From: J054 sp963850255
GTDB taxonomy: Bacteria > Pseudomonadota > Gammaproteobacteria > Steroidobacterales > GCA-2729495
Direction: 5' to 3'
DNA length: 64,000 nucleotides
Assembly (NCBI GenBank): GCA_963850255.1
Contig: CAWKLL010000016.1
Span: 57,499-121,498 of the forward strand
The position numbers were made by a program, and so were the translations under genes. This document shows positions 8,670 through 17,593 of this stretch, piece after piece (positions within the stretch are counted from its first letter, which is position 1; each line of letters begins with the position of its first letter). The notes beneath the pieces are model-generated. The model saw nothing but the letters and a program-made list of their open reading frames with translations, did not search any database and was not told the DNA's origin.

Positions 8670-9256
8670 CGTGTACCCGCCGCGGTTCCCTGGAAAAACC
8701 GCAGCAGCCGCTTAACGGTCGCAGCCAGCAGTAGCGACCAGCCCACGGCCTGGCTAACGGCGACAAACACCAGCTTGCCCTGCTTGGCCAGCACCAGCAG
8801 CCCGGCTGCGGCGCTCATCTCAGTCGGATATTGGGAAATCACCAGCAGTGCGCAGATGTTCTCCAGCCAGTCGAACGCAGTGGCCAGCATCAGCAACGGA
8901 AACAGCTTGCGCTGCTCGACCCAGGCGTAGGCCTGCGGCGCCAGGTAACGTAATGAGAAAGCCGCGATGGCAGCCATGAAAATGGCGGCAAAAAACGGGA
9001 AAAAGAAGTCAACAAAAGAGAAGGCGTAGTAGAGCTGGCGCGCCAGTTCGGTGTAGTCGGGTAGCTGCTCGGAAATTTGTGCCGAGGTGAGCTGGTGTTG
9101 CAGATCAAAGGGCAGCAATCCGTTGGTAGCTTCGGCAAAGGCCAGCTGAATCGGGCCGAACACCGCGAATAGTGAGCCGAAGGCCACGATGAAGGCCAGC
9201 ACGAACAGGGGTGCTGAGCGCGAAAATAAAATAATCATATCGTTGAGTCGGCGCAT
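8666..9256 (-). CDS. Integral membrane protein, about four helices
   Basis: A 196-residue protein of unrecognised family. Hydrophobic helices are visible at about residues 15-38, 75-98, 118-140 and 155-180, with a polar loop around residues 50-70. The C-terminus is basic (KRLLRF). It has no catalytic motif I can name. It converges on the propeller gene, and the two overlap by 4 bases. ATG 9256 is used; an internal ATG at 9238 is possible. Confidence 0.6.
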   Translation of the reverse strand: MRRLNDMIILFSRSAPLFVLAFIVAFGSLFAVFGPIQLAFAEATNGLLPFDLQHQLTSAQISEQLPDYTELARQLYYAFSFVDFFFPFFAAIFMAAIAAFSLRYLAPQAYAWVEQRKLFPLLMLATAFDWLENICALLVISQYPTEMSAAAGLLVLAKQGKLVFVAVSQAVGWSLLLAATVKRLLRFFQGTAAGTR

Positions 9257-9311
9257 GCCTGGCTTCCGTCGCGCTGAGATCGACAGGATAGCCGCCTTTT
9301 TACGCGCAACC

Positions 9312-10133
9312 TCAGTCGCGGTTGCCCTCAGCCGCTTCGCGGACTGCCGCGTCGAGGCCCAGAGCCTGGGTCATCAAAGGCTGCAGGTAAGCCGCAGACA
9401 TGCTGTTCACGTACCAGCTGCCATCCTCGGACTCCAGGAAGTCGGCATAGGCTGCAACTTCCGCATCGCTGAGTTCGTGGTAAGTGAACAGGTAGTACAC
9501 CACCAGCAATTGCTGCATCTGCCGGGTCAGCAAGAGCCGCCCTTCGTTAATGCCCGCGCGCAGGCTTTGACTGCTGAGTTGCTGGTCTTCCGGCTGCGCC
9601 GCGTTTGCTGCGACCGCTACGGCCAGGCCCATGGCCATGGTGGTGTCGACAGCCAGCCGCGTGCCGTCAAAAGCCTGGTTCAGGCGATTGAGCAGGGCAA
9701 CGCGGCCCGGGCGCGGCGGCGCGGCGGTGAGCTCGGCGGCGAAGCCCTGCATCTCTTCGGCGCCTTCCGCAGTGGAGGCATATTCTTCCAGTAAGGTGAT
9801 GCGCCGACCCGTTTCACTGCCCAGCCAGCTTAGGGTGGCTATGGCGTGCTCGTCCTGCCAGCCCTCACGCAGGATGCCCAGGGATTGCTCGCGCAGTATT
9901 GTGTCGGCGAACTCGCGGTTGATGACCGGCCGCAACAGCGCCAGGTCGGCCGGCTCCAGGGCAAACTCGCCGCTCTCCAGGCCATCAAGTATTTGCGGCC
10001 GAAGACCCTGCATCTGCGCTTCCACGCCGGACAGGCGCAGCAGTTCAGCAGCGGCATCTGCCCCAAGCAACAGGCCGGTATTGAGCAGGCCGACGGCAAG
10101 GATTGCTGCACTGAGCAGGCGAATAAGGGGCAT
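9312..10133 (-). CDS. Exported helical protein, possibly DUF2059-like
   Basis: A 273-residue protein with an N-terminal signal peptide (residues 1 to about 27). The body is alpha-helical. The C-terminal segment ELSDAEVAAYADFLESEDG resembles the DUF2059 motif, in which a helix of the form LT-x-x-E-x-x-x-x-x-x-F-Y-x-S-x-x-G precedes the end. A GGAG ribosome-binding site lies 5-8 bases before ATG 10133. It is probably periplasmic. Function is unknown, and the domain call is tentative. Confidence 0.6.
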   Translation of the reverse strand: MPLIRLLSAAILAVGLLNTGLLLGADAAAELLRLSGVEAQMQGLRPQILDGLESGEFALEPADLALLRPVINREFADTILREQSLGILREGWQDEHAIATLSWLGSETGRRITLLEEYASTAEGAEEMQGFAAELTAAPPRPGRVALLNRLNQAFDGTRLAVDTTMAMGLAVAVAANAAQPEDQQLSSQSLRAGINEGRLLLTRQMQQLLVVYYLFTYHELSDAEVAAYADFLESEDGSWYVNSMSAAYLQPLMTQALGLDAAVREAAEGNRD

Positions 10134-10216
10134 GGGTCACTCCGTATATTGACGCCAGCATAGCTGGGGCCAAAGGCACGGAGAAGGGCGCGCCGCAAGA
10201 TTTGCGCAGCCGATGC

Positions 10217-11464
10217 TCAGAGTTCCGGGCGCGATAGTCGGGCGTCATCGCTCAGCCCGCGATTGCGCAGTGCCTTCCAGCCGCGTTGCGCCAGTTGCCA
10301 GTGATCGACCAGTTCGGGCAGCGGGTCATCCCAGCGGAATACGTCGCCGTGAATGTCGGGGCTGAAGCCGCTGAGATAGTTCAGCATTGCGCGCAACTTG
10401 CTCGGCTGCTGCCCCTGGCTGGGGCTTTCGCCGCCGGCCAGGTAGTTGGCCAGGGCAACCAGGTCGCCGCGATGCCAGCAGGTTCGGCTGCCAAGCTTCT
10501 GCGGGCCCGGCGCGGGCGCCCGGTCGTGGGCAAAGTGCTCATAGACCCACCAGGGAAAATCCCAGCCGGCGTTGATCGAACCGGCCACTGAAGACCAGAA
10601 GCGGCCATTGGTTTCCATGTAGCACAGTCGCTGTTTGCTGGCGTCAAGAATTGAGCAGAACTGGGCCACGCCATTCCAGCGCAGTCGTTTCAGCATCGCG
10701 CGAGCGCCGCGCATATTTTCCGGATGCGGTGACACGATCTGGCGTAAAACGCCCTGTCCCTTGAGTGCCCGTAACGAATAATGTTCCTGCATTGCGACCA
10801 CTTCGCCGTCGATAGCGAAGCAACAGAGATTGCGATGCTGGCCGGCGACAAACTCCTGAAACATCGGGTACACACCGTCCTGGCAATATCGGTCCAGGTA
10901 GCCGTTGAGTTGTTCCGCGTCGCGTGCATAGAGCACTTTGAAGGGGAAATTCGGCAGTTGCCTATCGTAGGGAGATCCCGGCGGTTTCATTACCACGGGG
11001 AAACCCAGTTGCTCGATCATTTCTGCAACCTGGCTGCGATCTTCAAGGGTGAATTGTCGCGCGCAGTCAATGTCTAGCTCGCGGGCAATGGCAAGGTTGA
11101 TGCGCTTGTCGAGTACCTGTCGCAGCGCCTGACTGTCGGCGGCCGCCAGTTTGGTGCAGGTCTCCAGTTCTGCACGACGACGATCAAGCGCCAGCAGACT
11201 TTCTTCCAGTACCGGAATCACCAGCTTTATCTGGTGTTGCCTGACCAGTTCAAGAATCTGCTCGGAAAATCGGTCGGGTTCGTCGCCAGGCGAGGCCACG
11301 ATCTGGCAATGACGGACGTGGCGTGAGTGCTGCGTCAGGCTGTGCGGTGTATCGCTGACGGCCAGGAATTCCACGCCCTGCCTGGCCAGTGATCGCGCCA
11401 CGGCCAGCGACGGCCGGCGATTGCCGTCGGTAATCAGTACCTCAATGGGTGCCCGTTCAGTCAC
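10217..11464 (-). CDS. ATP-grasp family protein (carbamoyl-phosphate-synthase-like)
   Basis: About 415 residues. An N-terminal Rossmann-like segment (VLITDGNRRPSLAVARSLAR) precedes the ATP-grasp core. In the core, the nucleotide-binding lysine is in FPVVMKPPGSPYD, and the metal-binding end ETNGRFW carries the usual E-x-N-x-R pattern. Enzymes of this type ligate a carboxylate to an amine or thiol with ATP; the substrate is not predictable here. The gene is divergent from the CDP-glycerol transferase gene. The frame is open upstream to GTG 11530, which would overlap that gene, so GTG 11464 just before the conserved strand is preferred without strong ribosome-binding evidence. Confidence 0.75.
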   Translation of the reverse strand: MTERAPIEVLITDGNRRPSLAVARSLARQGVEFLAVSDTPHSLTQHSRHVRHCQIVASPGDEPDRFSEQILELVRQHQIKLVIPVLEESLLALDRRRAELETCTKLAAADSQALRQVLDKRINLAIARELDIDCARQFTLEDRSQVAEMIEQLGFPVVMKPPGSPYDRQLPNFPFKVLYARDAEQLNGYLDRYCQDGVYPMFQEFVAGQHRNLCCFAIDGEVVAMQEHYSLRALKGQGVLRQIVSPHPENMRGARAMLKRLRWNGVAQFCSILDASKQRLCYMETNGRFWSSVAGSINAGWDFPWWVYEHFAHDRAPAPGPQKLGSRTCWHRGDLVALANYLAGGESPSQGQQPSKLRAMLNYLSGFSPDIHGDVFRWDDPLPELVDHWQLAQRGWKALRNRGLSDDARLSRPEL

Positions 11465-11538
11465 CCGGCCATCATACCTGCGCCGACTGAGGTCTGAAAT
11501 TTGGGCCTGGTCGATTGGTGCGGCCGGCACTAATCGGT

Positions 11539-12834
11539 ATGTTTGGAAGGTTTACAGGCGGCGAACGACATTTGCGGATATTCATCACACCACTGTTGAT
11601 TGTTGGCGCGGCGCTGTCGCGAGTAATCCTGCTGCCGCTGTTTTTGTTGTCAGGTTTTTTTCCGCGGCGCTCGAAACGCTGGGTTTTCGGCTCCTGGGGC
11701 GGGCAGCGCTATGCTGACAATGCGGCGGCGTTTTTTGAGTATTGCCGCGAGCATCTCGACCATCAGTGCGAACTGATCTGGATTAGCCATCGCGCTGCGG
11801 TGGTGCGCCAGGTCCGTGCAACTGGCGCGCGAGCCTGTCTGGCCTGGTCACCCATGGGGCTATGGCTGTGCGCAACGGCTGGCTTGCACCTGTTCGATTG
11901 TTTCGCCAAAGACACTAACTTCTGGGTTTCCGGCGGGGCACGGCGTATCAATCTTTGGAGCGGGGTGCCGCTCAAGTCCTTCGAACGGGATATCGACAAT
12001 CCAGGCAACCGCTATTACCGCCTGTTCCATGGGCCCTGGTACGAGCGTTTTCTGCTCGGGCTGATGATGCCCTGGCATGTCCAGCGCCCGGATCTGATTA
12101 TTGCTACCTCGGAGCAACACGCCGATATTGTTGCGCATGCCTTCAACGTGCCGACACAACGCGTAGCGGTGACCGGTTACCCGCGCAATATCAGCCTGTT
12201 GTCGCCGCCGTCGTCCTTGCATCTGCCGGCAAGCTTTGCCGACAGCCTGGCTGCCGGCCGCAAACAATTGGTCTACCTGCCCACCTTCCGCGACAGCGGC
12301 CGCAGTTTTCTGGATTTCAACTGGCGGCAACTGGACGACCAGCTGACCGCGCTGGAAGCTGACCTGTTCATCAAATTTCATCCGCTGGATGCCTCTGCCG
12401 TGCCGCCGGGTTTGTCACGCGTCCACAGTCTCACGCGCGACGTGGATATATACCCCTTGCTCAGCCAGAGCCATGCATTGATCAGTGACTACTCCTCGGT
12501 CATCTGGGATTTCATGCTGCTCGGTCGGCCGATCATCTATTTCGTGCCCGACCTTGAAGAATTCCAGGCCGAAAGCCGTAAGCTGATGTTTGATCTGCAC
12601 GAGATCGCGGTAGGACCCGTTTGCCAGAACTTCGCGGCCCTGCTTGCCGCACTGGCCGAAGTTACGGCGCCGGATTATCCTGATTGGCGCACCACTGCCC
12701 GTGGTCAGGAGATTCTTGCCAGCAGCCACCGCTATACCGACACGGATTCCAGTGCGCGGGTATTGGCGGCCATTAGCCGGCGACTGCTTCCCGAGCTGAC
12801 GCTGCCGGAACAGCCGTCGGCAGACGGGAATTAA
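11539..12834 (+). CDS. CDP-glycerol glycerophosphotransferase family protein
   Basis: About 431 residues of the TagB/TagF-type transferase family, which adds polyol-phosphate units to surface polymers. An N-terminal hydrophobic helix (about residues 15-38) probably anchors it to the inner membrane. The C-terminal half carries the family blocks QLVYLPTFRDSG, LFIKFHPLD and LISDYSSVIWDFMLLGRPII, the last with the conserved Asp-Tyr-Ser-Ser of the nucleotide-binding site. In a Gram-negative cell this suggests a capsule or lipopolysaccharide modification. The start could also be GTG 11515; ATG 11539 avoids overlap with the divergent ATP-grasp gene. Confidence 0.85.
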   Translation: MFGRFTGGERHLRIFITPLLIVGAALSRVILLPLFLLSGFFPRRSKRWVFGSWGGQRYADNAAAFFEYCREHLDHQCELIWISHRAAVVRQVRATGARACLAWSPMGLWLCATAGLHLFDCFAKDTNFWVSGGARRINLWSGVPLKSFERDIDNPGNRYYRLFHGPWYERFLLGLMMPWHVQRPDLIIATSEQHADIVAHAFNVPTQRVAVTGYPRNISLLSPPSSLHLPASFADSLAAGRKQLVYLPTFRDSGRSFLDFNWRQLDDQLTALEADLFIKFHPLDASAVPPGLSRVHSLTRDVDIYPLLSQSHALISDYSSVIWDFMLLGRPIIYFVPDLEEFQAESRKLMFDLHEIAVGPVCQNFAALLAALAEVTAPDYPDWRTTARGQEILASSHRYTDTDSSARVLAAISRRLLPELTLPEQPSADGN

Positions 12835-13029
12835 ACGCAAAAAATCGGCTGCCGGCTCCGGCGTCATTGATGACCCCGACAAGTCGCCTGGGTTTGCATC
12901 GCGGACCCTGATTGGCCGGTGACGCCGGGCCAAGCATTCACCACCAGCTCGCGCCGGCGCAGCTACCGCGCTGGCCTGTGGGTCACGCCATTGCGCTAAC
13001 ATGGATAGGCCCCCTGGTTAAGAAGAATT

Positions 13030-13488
13030 ATGTCCATGGCTTATTGGTTGATGAAGTCCGAGCCGGATGTTTTCGGCATTGATGATCTGCAGAAAGTGCG
13101 TCGTGAGCCCTGGGACGGCATTCGCAACTACCAGGTACGCAACATGATGCGTGATGACATGCGCACCGGTGATCTGGCGTTTTTCTATCATTCCAATTGC
13201 AAGGAGCCGGGGATCGTCGGCCTGATGCGGATTGCCAGCGCGGCGCGACCCGACCCGACACAGTTTGATCCTGAATCCCGATACTGTGACCCGAAAAGTA
13301 ATCCCGATGAGCCGCGCTGGCTGCTCGTGGATGTCGCCTACAAGCGCAAACTCAAGCGCAACATCAGCCTGACAGAGCTAAAGGCCTGTAAAGAACTGGC
13401 CGATTTCGCCCTGGTTCGACGCGGCAATCGCCTGTCGGTAATGCCAGTGAGCGAGGCCGACTGGGAATTCATTCTGTCTCTGGAATAA
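13030..13488 (+). CDS. EVE domain-containing protein
   Basis: A 152-residue protein that is one whole EVE domain of the PUA-like fold. The N-terminus YWLMKSEPDVFGIDDL is the family hallmark. It continues with WDGIRNYQVRNMMRD, GDLAFFYHSNC and PRWLLVDV. EVE domains bind modified bases in nucleic acids, and stand-alone bacterial members of the THYN1 type are of uncertain role. It is 12 bases upstream of the WYL regulator gene, so the two probably form an operon. The ATG at 13036 is an alternative start. Confidence 0.92.
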   Translation: MSMAYWLMKSEPDVFGIDDLQKVRREPWDGIRNYQVRNMMRDDMRTGDLAFFYHSNCKEPGIVGLMRIASAARPDPTQFDPESRYCDPKSNPDEPRWLLVDVAYKRKLKRNISLTELKACKELADFALVRRGNRLSVMPVSEADWEFILSLE

Positions 13489-13500
13489 GGAGCGATCGGC

Positions 13501-14475
13501 GTGGACCGGACTGAAAGGTTCTACAAAATTCATCGCCTGCTTAGCCAGCGGCGAATGGTCACGCGGGATGCCTTCCTTGAGGAGCTTGGTGTTTCGCGGG
13601 CCACCTTCAAGCGAGACCTGGAATATCTGCGTGATCGCATGAATATGCCCATCGTCTGGGATCGCGATCTGGGCGCTTATCGCCTTGATCGCGACGCCCC
13701 GCAGGCGCATCTATTCCAGTTGCCGGGCTTGTGGTTCAGCGCGGAAGAGGTGCACGCACTGTTAACCATGGAGCACTTGCTCGAGCGCCTGCAGCCGGGT
13801 CTGCTGGGCGCCCAGGTACGGCCGCTGCGCGAGCGCATACGCAAGATTCTTGATAGCGGTGATTTTTCTGCCGATGAACTGACCCGGCGAATTCGCATTC
13901 TGCAAATGGGTGTGCGGCCGGTGGAGTCAGATATTTTTCAGGCGATTTCTTCGGCCTTGTTATCCCGCCGTCGGCTGCGCATCGAGCATTTTCGGCGTGC
14001 CGCTAACGAAACCCTGAGTCGCGATGTGTCGCCGCAACGGCTGGCCTACTACCGCGATAACTGGTACCTGGATGCCTGGTGTCACCTGCGCAAAGGGTTG
14101 CGAACCTTCTCCGTCGACGCCATTGGTGGCGCAGTAATTATTGACAAGCGTGCGCGTGAAATCAGTGACGCGACCCTGGACGCGCATCTGGGTGCCGGCT
14201 TCGGGATTTTTTCAGGGCGTGCAGCGCATACCGCCGTGTTGCGTTTCAGCCCGTTGCGCGCGCGCTGGGTGTCTCGCGAGACCTGGCACCCGCAGCAGGA
14301 CGGTAATTTTGAGCTGGATGGTGCCTACGTGCTGAAAGTGCCCTATTCCGATCCGCGTGAGTTGCTTATGGACGTGTTGAAATATGGCGCGGACGTAGAA
14401 GTGCTGGCGCCCGCCAGTTTACGCGAGCAGTTAAAACAAATGCTGTTGGATGCGGCCGGCCTGTATCGCGAATGA
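13501..14475 (+). CDS. WYL-domain transcriptional regulator (YafY-like)
   Basis: A 324-residue regulator. The N-terminal HTH_11-type winged helix runs over residues 1-62 (RFYKIHRLLSQRRMVTRDAF, then GVSRATFKRDLEYL). The middle WYL domain includes YYRDNWYLDAWCHLRKGLRT followed by FSVDAIGG, and a C-terminal WCX-type extension ends the protein. WYL domains sense small ligands or nucleic acid. The start is GTG 13501, supported by AAGGAG at about 13487-13492 placed right after the EVE gene stop. Coupling with an EVE protein hints at nucleic-acid-related control, which is inference. Confidence 0.9.
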   Translation: MDRTERFYKIHRLLSQRRMVTRDAFLEELGVSRATFKRDLEYLRDRMNMPIVWDRDLGAYRLDRDAPQAHLFQLPGLWFSAEEVHALLTMEHLLERLQPGLLGAQVRPLRERIRKILDSGDFSADELTRRIRILQMGVRPVESDIFQAISSALLSRRRLRIEHFRRAANETLSRDVSPQRLAYYRDNWYLDAWCHLRKGLRTFSVDAIGGAVIIDKRAREISDATLDAHLGAGFGIFSGRAAHTAVLRFSPLRARWVSRETWHPQQDGNFELDGAYVLKVPYSDPRELLMDVLKYGADVEVLAPASLREQLKQMLLDAAGLYRE

Positions 14476-14492
14476 ATGGCCCGGCCAACGGG

Positions 14493-14726
14493 CTAGGGGT
14501 CTTTTTGCACGATATAGTTTTCGAAACCACGGTCGCGCAGCAGGCGTTCGGCGCGTACCAGGTCCTCGCCCAGGACCTGAACATAGTAGCCCTGGTCGGC
14601 GCCGGCAATGGCTACGTGGCCGCCGACGGCTATATCCAGTACCGGGATACCTTCACTTTCCAGCATGGCTTTGAGCACCGCAAAGGTGCCCATATCGAAG
14701 GAAAATGCCAGGCGTTCAACAGACAT
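14493..14726 (-). CDS. DUF2007-type small protein
   Basis: A 77-residue cytoplasmic protein. The pattern of an N-terminal helix ending LKAMLESEGIPV, then a Gly-rich strand pair and a final segment VLGEDLVRAERLLRDRGF, matches the DUF2007 ferredoxin-like fold of putative signal-transducing proteins. In that family the helix LLE-x-x-GI is the signature. It lies between the WYL gene on the other strand and the DUF2784 gene. No function is known. Confidence 0.7.
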   Translation of the reverse strand: MSVERLAFSFDMGTFAVLKAMLESEGIPVLDIAVGGHVAIAGADQGYYVQVLGEDLVRAERLLRDRGFENYIVQKDP

Positions 14727-14760
14727 GCATGCAATCTCGTTACTGTAAAAGTCTAAGAGT

Positions 14761-15186
14761 CTAAGCCCAGTCGCGACCCGGTGGCAGTTTTTGCCGGCGC
14801 GCGGCCAGCCACCAGATCAGCGTCACCAGCCCTCCGAACAGGCTATAGATGAGCGTAAATACCCACGCGGGCGCATCGTAGAACAGGACTGCATGCAGCC
14901 AGTGCTGAATAAACGATTCCGTGTAGGCAGGCTGGCCGGCGCGCGCGCGCAGCGCATTTTCCCAGTGCGTCAGTGGGCAGATCACACCCAGCCATGACTG
15001 CAGCACTATGATCGCGACCGCGGCCAGATGGCTGTAGCGAAAGCCGCGACTAACGGCCCAGGCCGGTCGGCGCCACAGCAACCAACTAATCCCGGCCAGC
15101 AGGCCGGCCAGCACGAACAGCACAATCAGGAAATGACTGACCAGCACTGCGTCAGCCAGGTAGCCATACAGATGCTTGGCGCTCAA
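14761..15186 (-). CDS. DUF2784 membrane protein
   Basis: About 141 residues with three or four helices. The family pattern is clear: YLADAVLVSHFLIVLFVLAG, then GLLAGISWLLW, then SWLGVICPLTHWENALR and FIQHWLHAVLFYDAP. I place the start at TTG 15186, because it overlaps the TGA of the upstream small membrane gene as TTGA and has AGGAAG about 8-13 bases before it. Residues from the alternative ATG 15255 do not look conserved. Function is unknown. Location is the inner membrane. Confidence 0.78.
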   Translation of the reverse strand: MSAKHLYGYLADAVLVSHFLIVLFVLAGLLAGISWLLWRRPAWAVSRGFRYSHLAAVAIIVLQSWLGVICPLTHWENALRARAGQPAYTESFIQHWLHAVLFYDAPAWVFTLIYSLFGGLVTLIWWLAARRQKLPPGRDWA

Positions 15187-15428
15187 GGCGGCGGCTTCCT
15201 GCGTCCTTGCCTGGCCCGATGGGCCAGCCATGAGGTGGCGAACTGCAGCCAGCATAGCGCAGCGAGGCCGGCGGCGGTGGCCACCATGGGCAGCGGATCG
15301 GAGCCAAAGCCGAGTACTGCCCGCCAGCCGAAAAACAGGCCGGCAGCAAAGAACACCAGCTGGAACGCATAGTGCCCCAGGGCTCTCAGCCGCGGGCCGG
15401 GTTTCAGTCTGTGCGGCGTGCCTTGCAT
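15183..15428 (-). CDS. Small two-helix membrane protein
   Basis: An 81-residue protein with two hydrophobic segments (about residues 19-36 and 45-65) and basic ends (RLRALG at the front, HRARQGRRK at the tail), so both termini should be cytoplasmic. Its TGA overlaps the proposed TTG start of the DUF2784 gene, a usual sign of coupled translation and the main support for it being real. I recognise no family. Confidence 0.5.
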   Translation of the reverse strand: MQGTPHRLKPGPRLRALGHYAFQLVFFAAGLFFGWRAVLGFGSDPLPMVATAAGLAALCWLQFATSWLAHRARQGRRKPPP

Positions 15429-15614
15429 AGCAATGGATTCGCTGACGGCGGTCCTGTGGTTTTCAAGCCTGGTTATCGGTTAACTCTCGCAGTCGCTGGC
15501 GGGCCGCATTCTGCTAAAGTGCTGCGCCCGCAGCGCCGCTCTTTGCGGCCGTCATCAGTTTCCAGGCGCGTGGATATGCTCGCCAGCCTGGCACCGATCA
15601 GATCAAGACTACCC

Positions 15615-16826
15615 ATGAGCCAGTTTGCCCGCGACAAAAATATCCTGTTATTCGGCCTGGTCACCTATGGCATGGGCCAGAGCCTGTTATATGTAATTTT
15701 CGGGCCGCTGGCACGCGAAATCGGGCTGAGTGAATTGCAGTTCGGCATCCTGATTGCCGTTTCCAATGTCGCTATCGTGATCTTCTCGCCGCTTTGGGGG
15801 CGCGCCAGCGAACGTCTTGGCCGCAAGCCCGTCTACCTGATCGGACTAACCGGCTTCGCCATCGGTTACATGGCCCTGGCCGCGGGTATCCAGGCCGGCA
15901 TCTCGGCCTGGTTGGCGCCGACGCCGTTATTCCTGGTGTTGCTCGGCGCGCGCCTGGTCTATGGCAGCCTGGCCGCAGCGATTCAACCGGCGGCTACCGC
16001 CTATGTGGCCGATACCACGGACGCCGAATCGCGCGGTCAGGGTATGGCGCTGATCGCAGCGTCAGGCGGCATCGGCACCATAGTCGGCCCGGCTTTTGGT
16101 GGCTTGCTGTCAGGATTCGGCCCGCTGCTGCCCATGTATGCGGCTGCCGGACTTGCGCTGCTGGCCGCTGCCGTAACGCTGCGGCAGTTGCGGGAACCGA
16201 CCCGCCATGCCGAGCGCGAATCCCCACTGAAGCTCAAGATCAGCGACGTGCGAATTTTCCCCTACCTGCTGGGTTGGTTTGTCGTGTTTATGGTGTTTAC
16301 CGCGGTGCAGGTCATAACGCCGTTCTATATTGAAGACAACTTCGGCGTCGTTGGTCGCGAGGCGATCACCCTTACCGCCATGTTCGCGTTGCTTTCCATG
16401 GCCCTGGTTACGCTGGTGGTGCAGATCGGTGTCATGCAGATCTGGAAATTGAGTCCGCGTGTGTTATTGCGCCCGGCCTTCTTTATTTTCGGTGCGGTGC
16501 TGTTGCTGCTCGCCTACGCCAGTGAGTTGTGGCAGCTGTATCTGCTGTATGCGGGCATGGGTTTGTCCTTTGCGCTGGCTGCGCCCGGACTGAACACCGC
16601 TGCAAGTCTTAATGTCGGGCCACGGGAGCAGGGCGCGGTGGCCGGCTTGCTATCGGCTGCGCCGGCCTTTGGCATGATTTTTGGGCCGGCCCTCGGCGGT
16701 GCCGTCTACAACCTTCAACCCACTCTGCCGATGCTGGTCGGCGGTGCCGCGTCATTGCTGCTGGGCGTATTTTTTCTGTTTGTTCGAATACCCGATCCGG
16801 CCGACCCCGTCGATCAGTCGGCCTGA
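15615..16826 (+). CDS. MFS transporter, TetA/drug-efflux type
   Basis: A 403-residue major facilitator protein with about 12 helices, the standard length. The loop 2-3 motif is GRASERLGRKPVYLIG, the G-x-x-(S/A)-D-R-x-G-R-(R/K) element. Helix 5 carries GGIGTIVGPAFGGLLSGFGP, the antiporter motif C typical of drug:H+ exporters such as TetA. I use ATG 15615 (MSQFARDKN), directly before helix 1. The frame is open upstream to 15372, but that stretch is non-conserved. Its stop is 1 base from the stop of the convergent racemase-family gene. Substrate unknown. Confidence 0.88.
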   Translation: MSQFARDKNILLFGLVTYGMGQSLLYVIFGPLAREIGLSELQFGILIAVSNVAIVIFSPLWGRASERLGRKPVYLIGLTGFAIGYMALAAGIQAGISAWLAPTPLFLVLLGARLVYGSLAAAIQPAATAYVADTTDAESRGQGMALIAASGGIGTIVGPAFGGLLSGFGPLLPMYAAAGLALLAAAVTLRQLREPTRHAERESPLKLKISDVRIFPYLLGWFVVFMVFTAVQVITPFYIEDNFGVVGREAITLTAMFALLSMALVTLVVQIGVMQIWKLSPRVLLRPAFFIFGAVLLLLAYASELWQLYLLYAGMGLSFALAAPGLNTAASLNVGPREQGAVAGLLSAAPAFGMIFGPALGGAVYNLQPTLPMLVGGAASLLLGVFFLFVRIPDPADPVDQSA

Positions 16827-16827
16827 G

Positions 16828-17589
16828 TTAAAGGCTGGCGATGGCTGCCTGCTGCGCCGCCAGCAGGTCCGCGGGGCGCACGTCCGGCGCGCCAATGCCG
16901 AGCTGGCGGCTGAGTGCCCAGGCCAGGCAAAGATTGGATGACAATGCCGTGACCGCTTGCTGTTCGCGCGCCCGCAGCACGGCGCGCAGGCTCGGCATAC
17001 CGGTACCGCTGAAGACCACCGCATCCACACTGTCCGGGTCCAGGCCCTGGAGCTGTTCGCTGGCGGCCTCGCTGCCGAGGCGATAAATGTTGCGGGTATC
17101 GGTATTCGGTAACGCGGCCAGGCCGATGCTGACGACTTCAAAGTCTCGCGACTGCCAGTAGGCGCGACCCAGTTCGCCGAGCCAGGCCGGATAGGGCGCG
17201 ACGAATGCAATGCGTTCAGCACCCGCTTGTTTCAGCGCGGCTTCGATGGCCGCAGCAGCACTGACGACGGGATAGCCAAACTGCTGGTTCAGCTGATCCA
17301 GTTTCACGAGCTCGGCGGCGTGGCCAAGGATGTAGCTCGAAGCGGTGCAGGCAAAGCCGAAGGCATCCAGTGCCAGTTGATCGAAACGTTGCAGCGTAGT
17401 GCCGAGCTCAACCAGGTATTCTGTTAGCCGGGTTTTCGGATCGGACGACGAACTCACCAGCCGCGCTGTAACCAGGCTGACCTGCGCCGGACGCAGCAGC
17501 CAGAGTTCCTGTTCAACGGTGGGGTTCGCCTGTGGTGTGCCGATACCAAGGACGCCGCGCTGACCGTATTCGCTGGGCCGTATCTGCAT
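16828..17589 (-). CDS. Maleate isomerase / arylmalonate decarboxylase family protein
   Basis: A 253-residue Asp/Glu-racemase superfamily enzyme, a cytoplasmic two-domain fold. The N-terminal half has GVLGIGTPQANPTVEQEL and the first catalytic loop GFACTASSY (Cys81). The second loop, which carries the other cysteine in maleate isomerases, reads FSGTGMPS, with Gly at about 195. The conserved SSN follows at SSNLCLAW. One active-site cysteine is thus kept and one is lost, an arrangement associated with decarboxylases rather than racemases. It starts 4 bases after the stop of the upstream hydrolase gene, so they form an operon. The substrate is unknown. Confidence 0.8.
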   Translation of the reverse strand: MQIRPSEYGQRGVLGIGTPQANPTVEQELWLLRPAQVSLVTARLVSSSSDPKTRLTEYLVELGTTLQRFDQLALDAFGFACTASSYILGHAAELVKLDQLNQQFGYPVVSAAAAIEAALKQAGAERIAFVAPYPAWLGELGRAYWQSRDFEVVSIGLAALPNTDTRNIYRLGSEAASEQLQGLDPDSVDAVVFSGTGMPSLRAVLRAREQQAVTALSSNLCLAWALSRQLGIGAPDVRPADLLAAQQAAIASL

Positions 17590-17593
17590 GTAA

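Noticed and set aside
12415..13002. Minus-strand open frame over the end of the CDP-glycerol transferase gene
   Set aside because: Low-complexity Arg/Ala-rich translation opposite a well-supported gene, with no ribosome-binding site and no domain.
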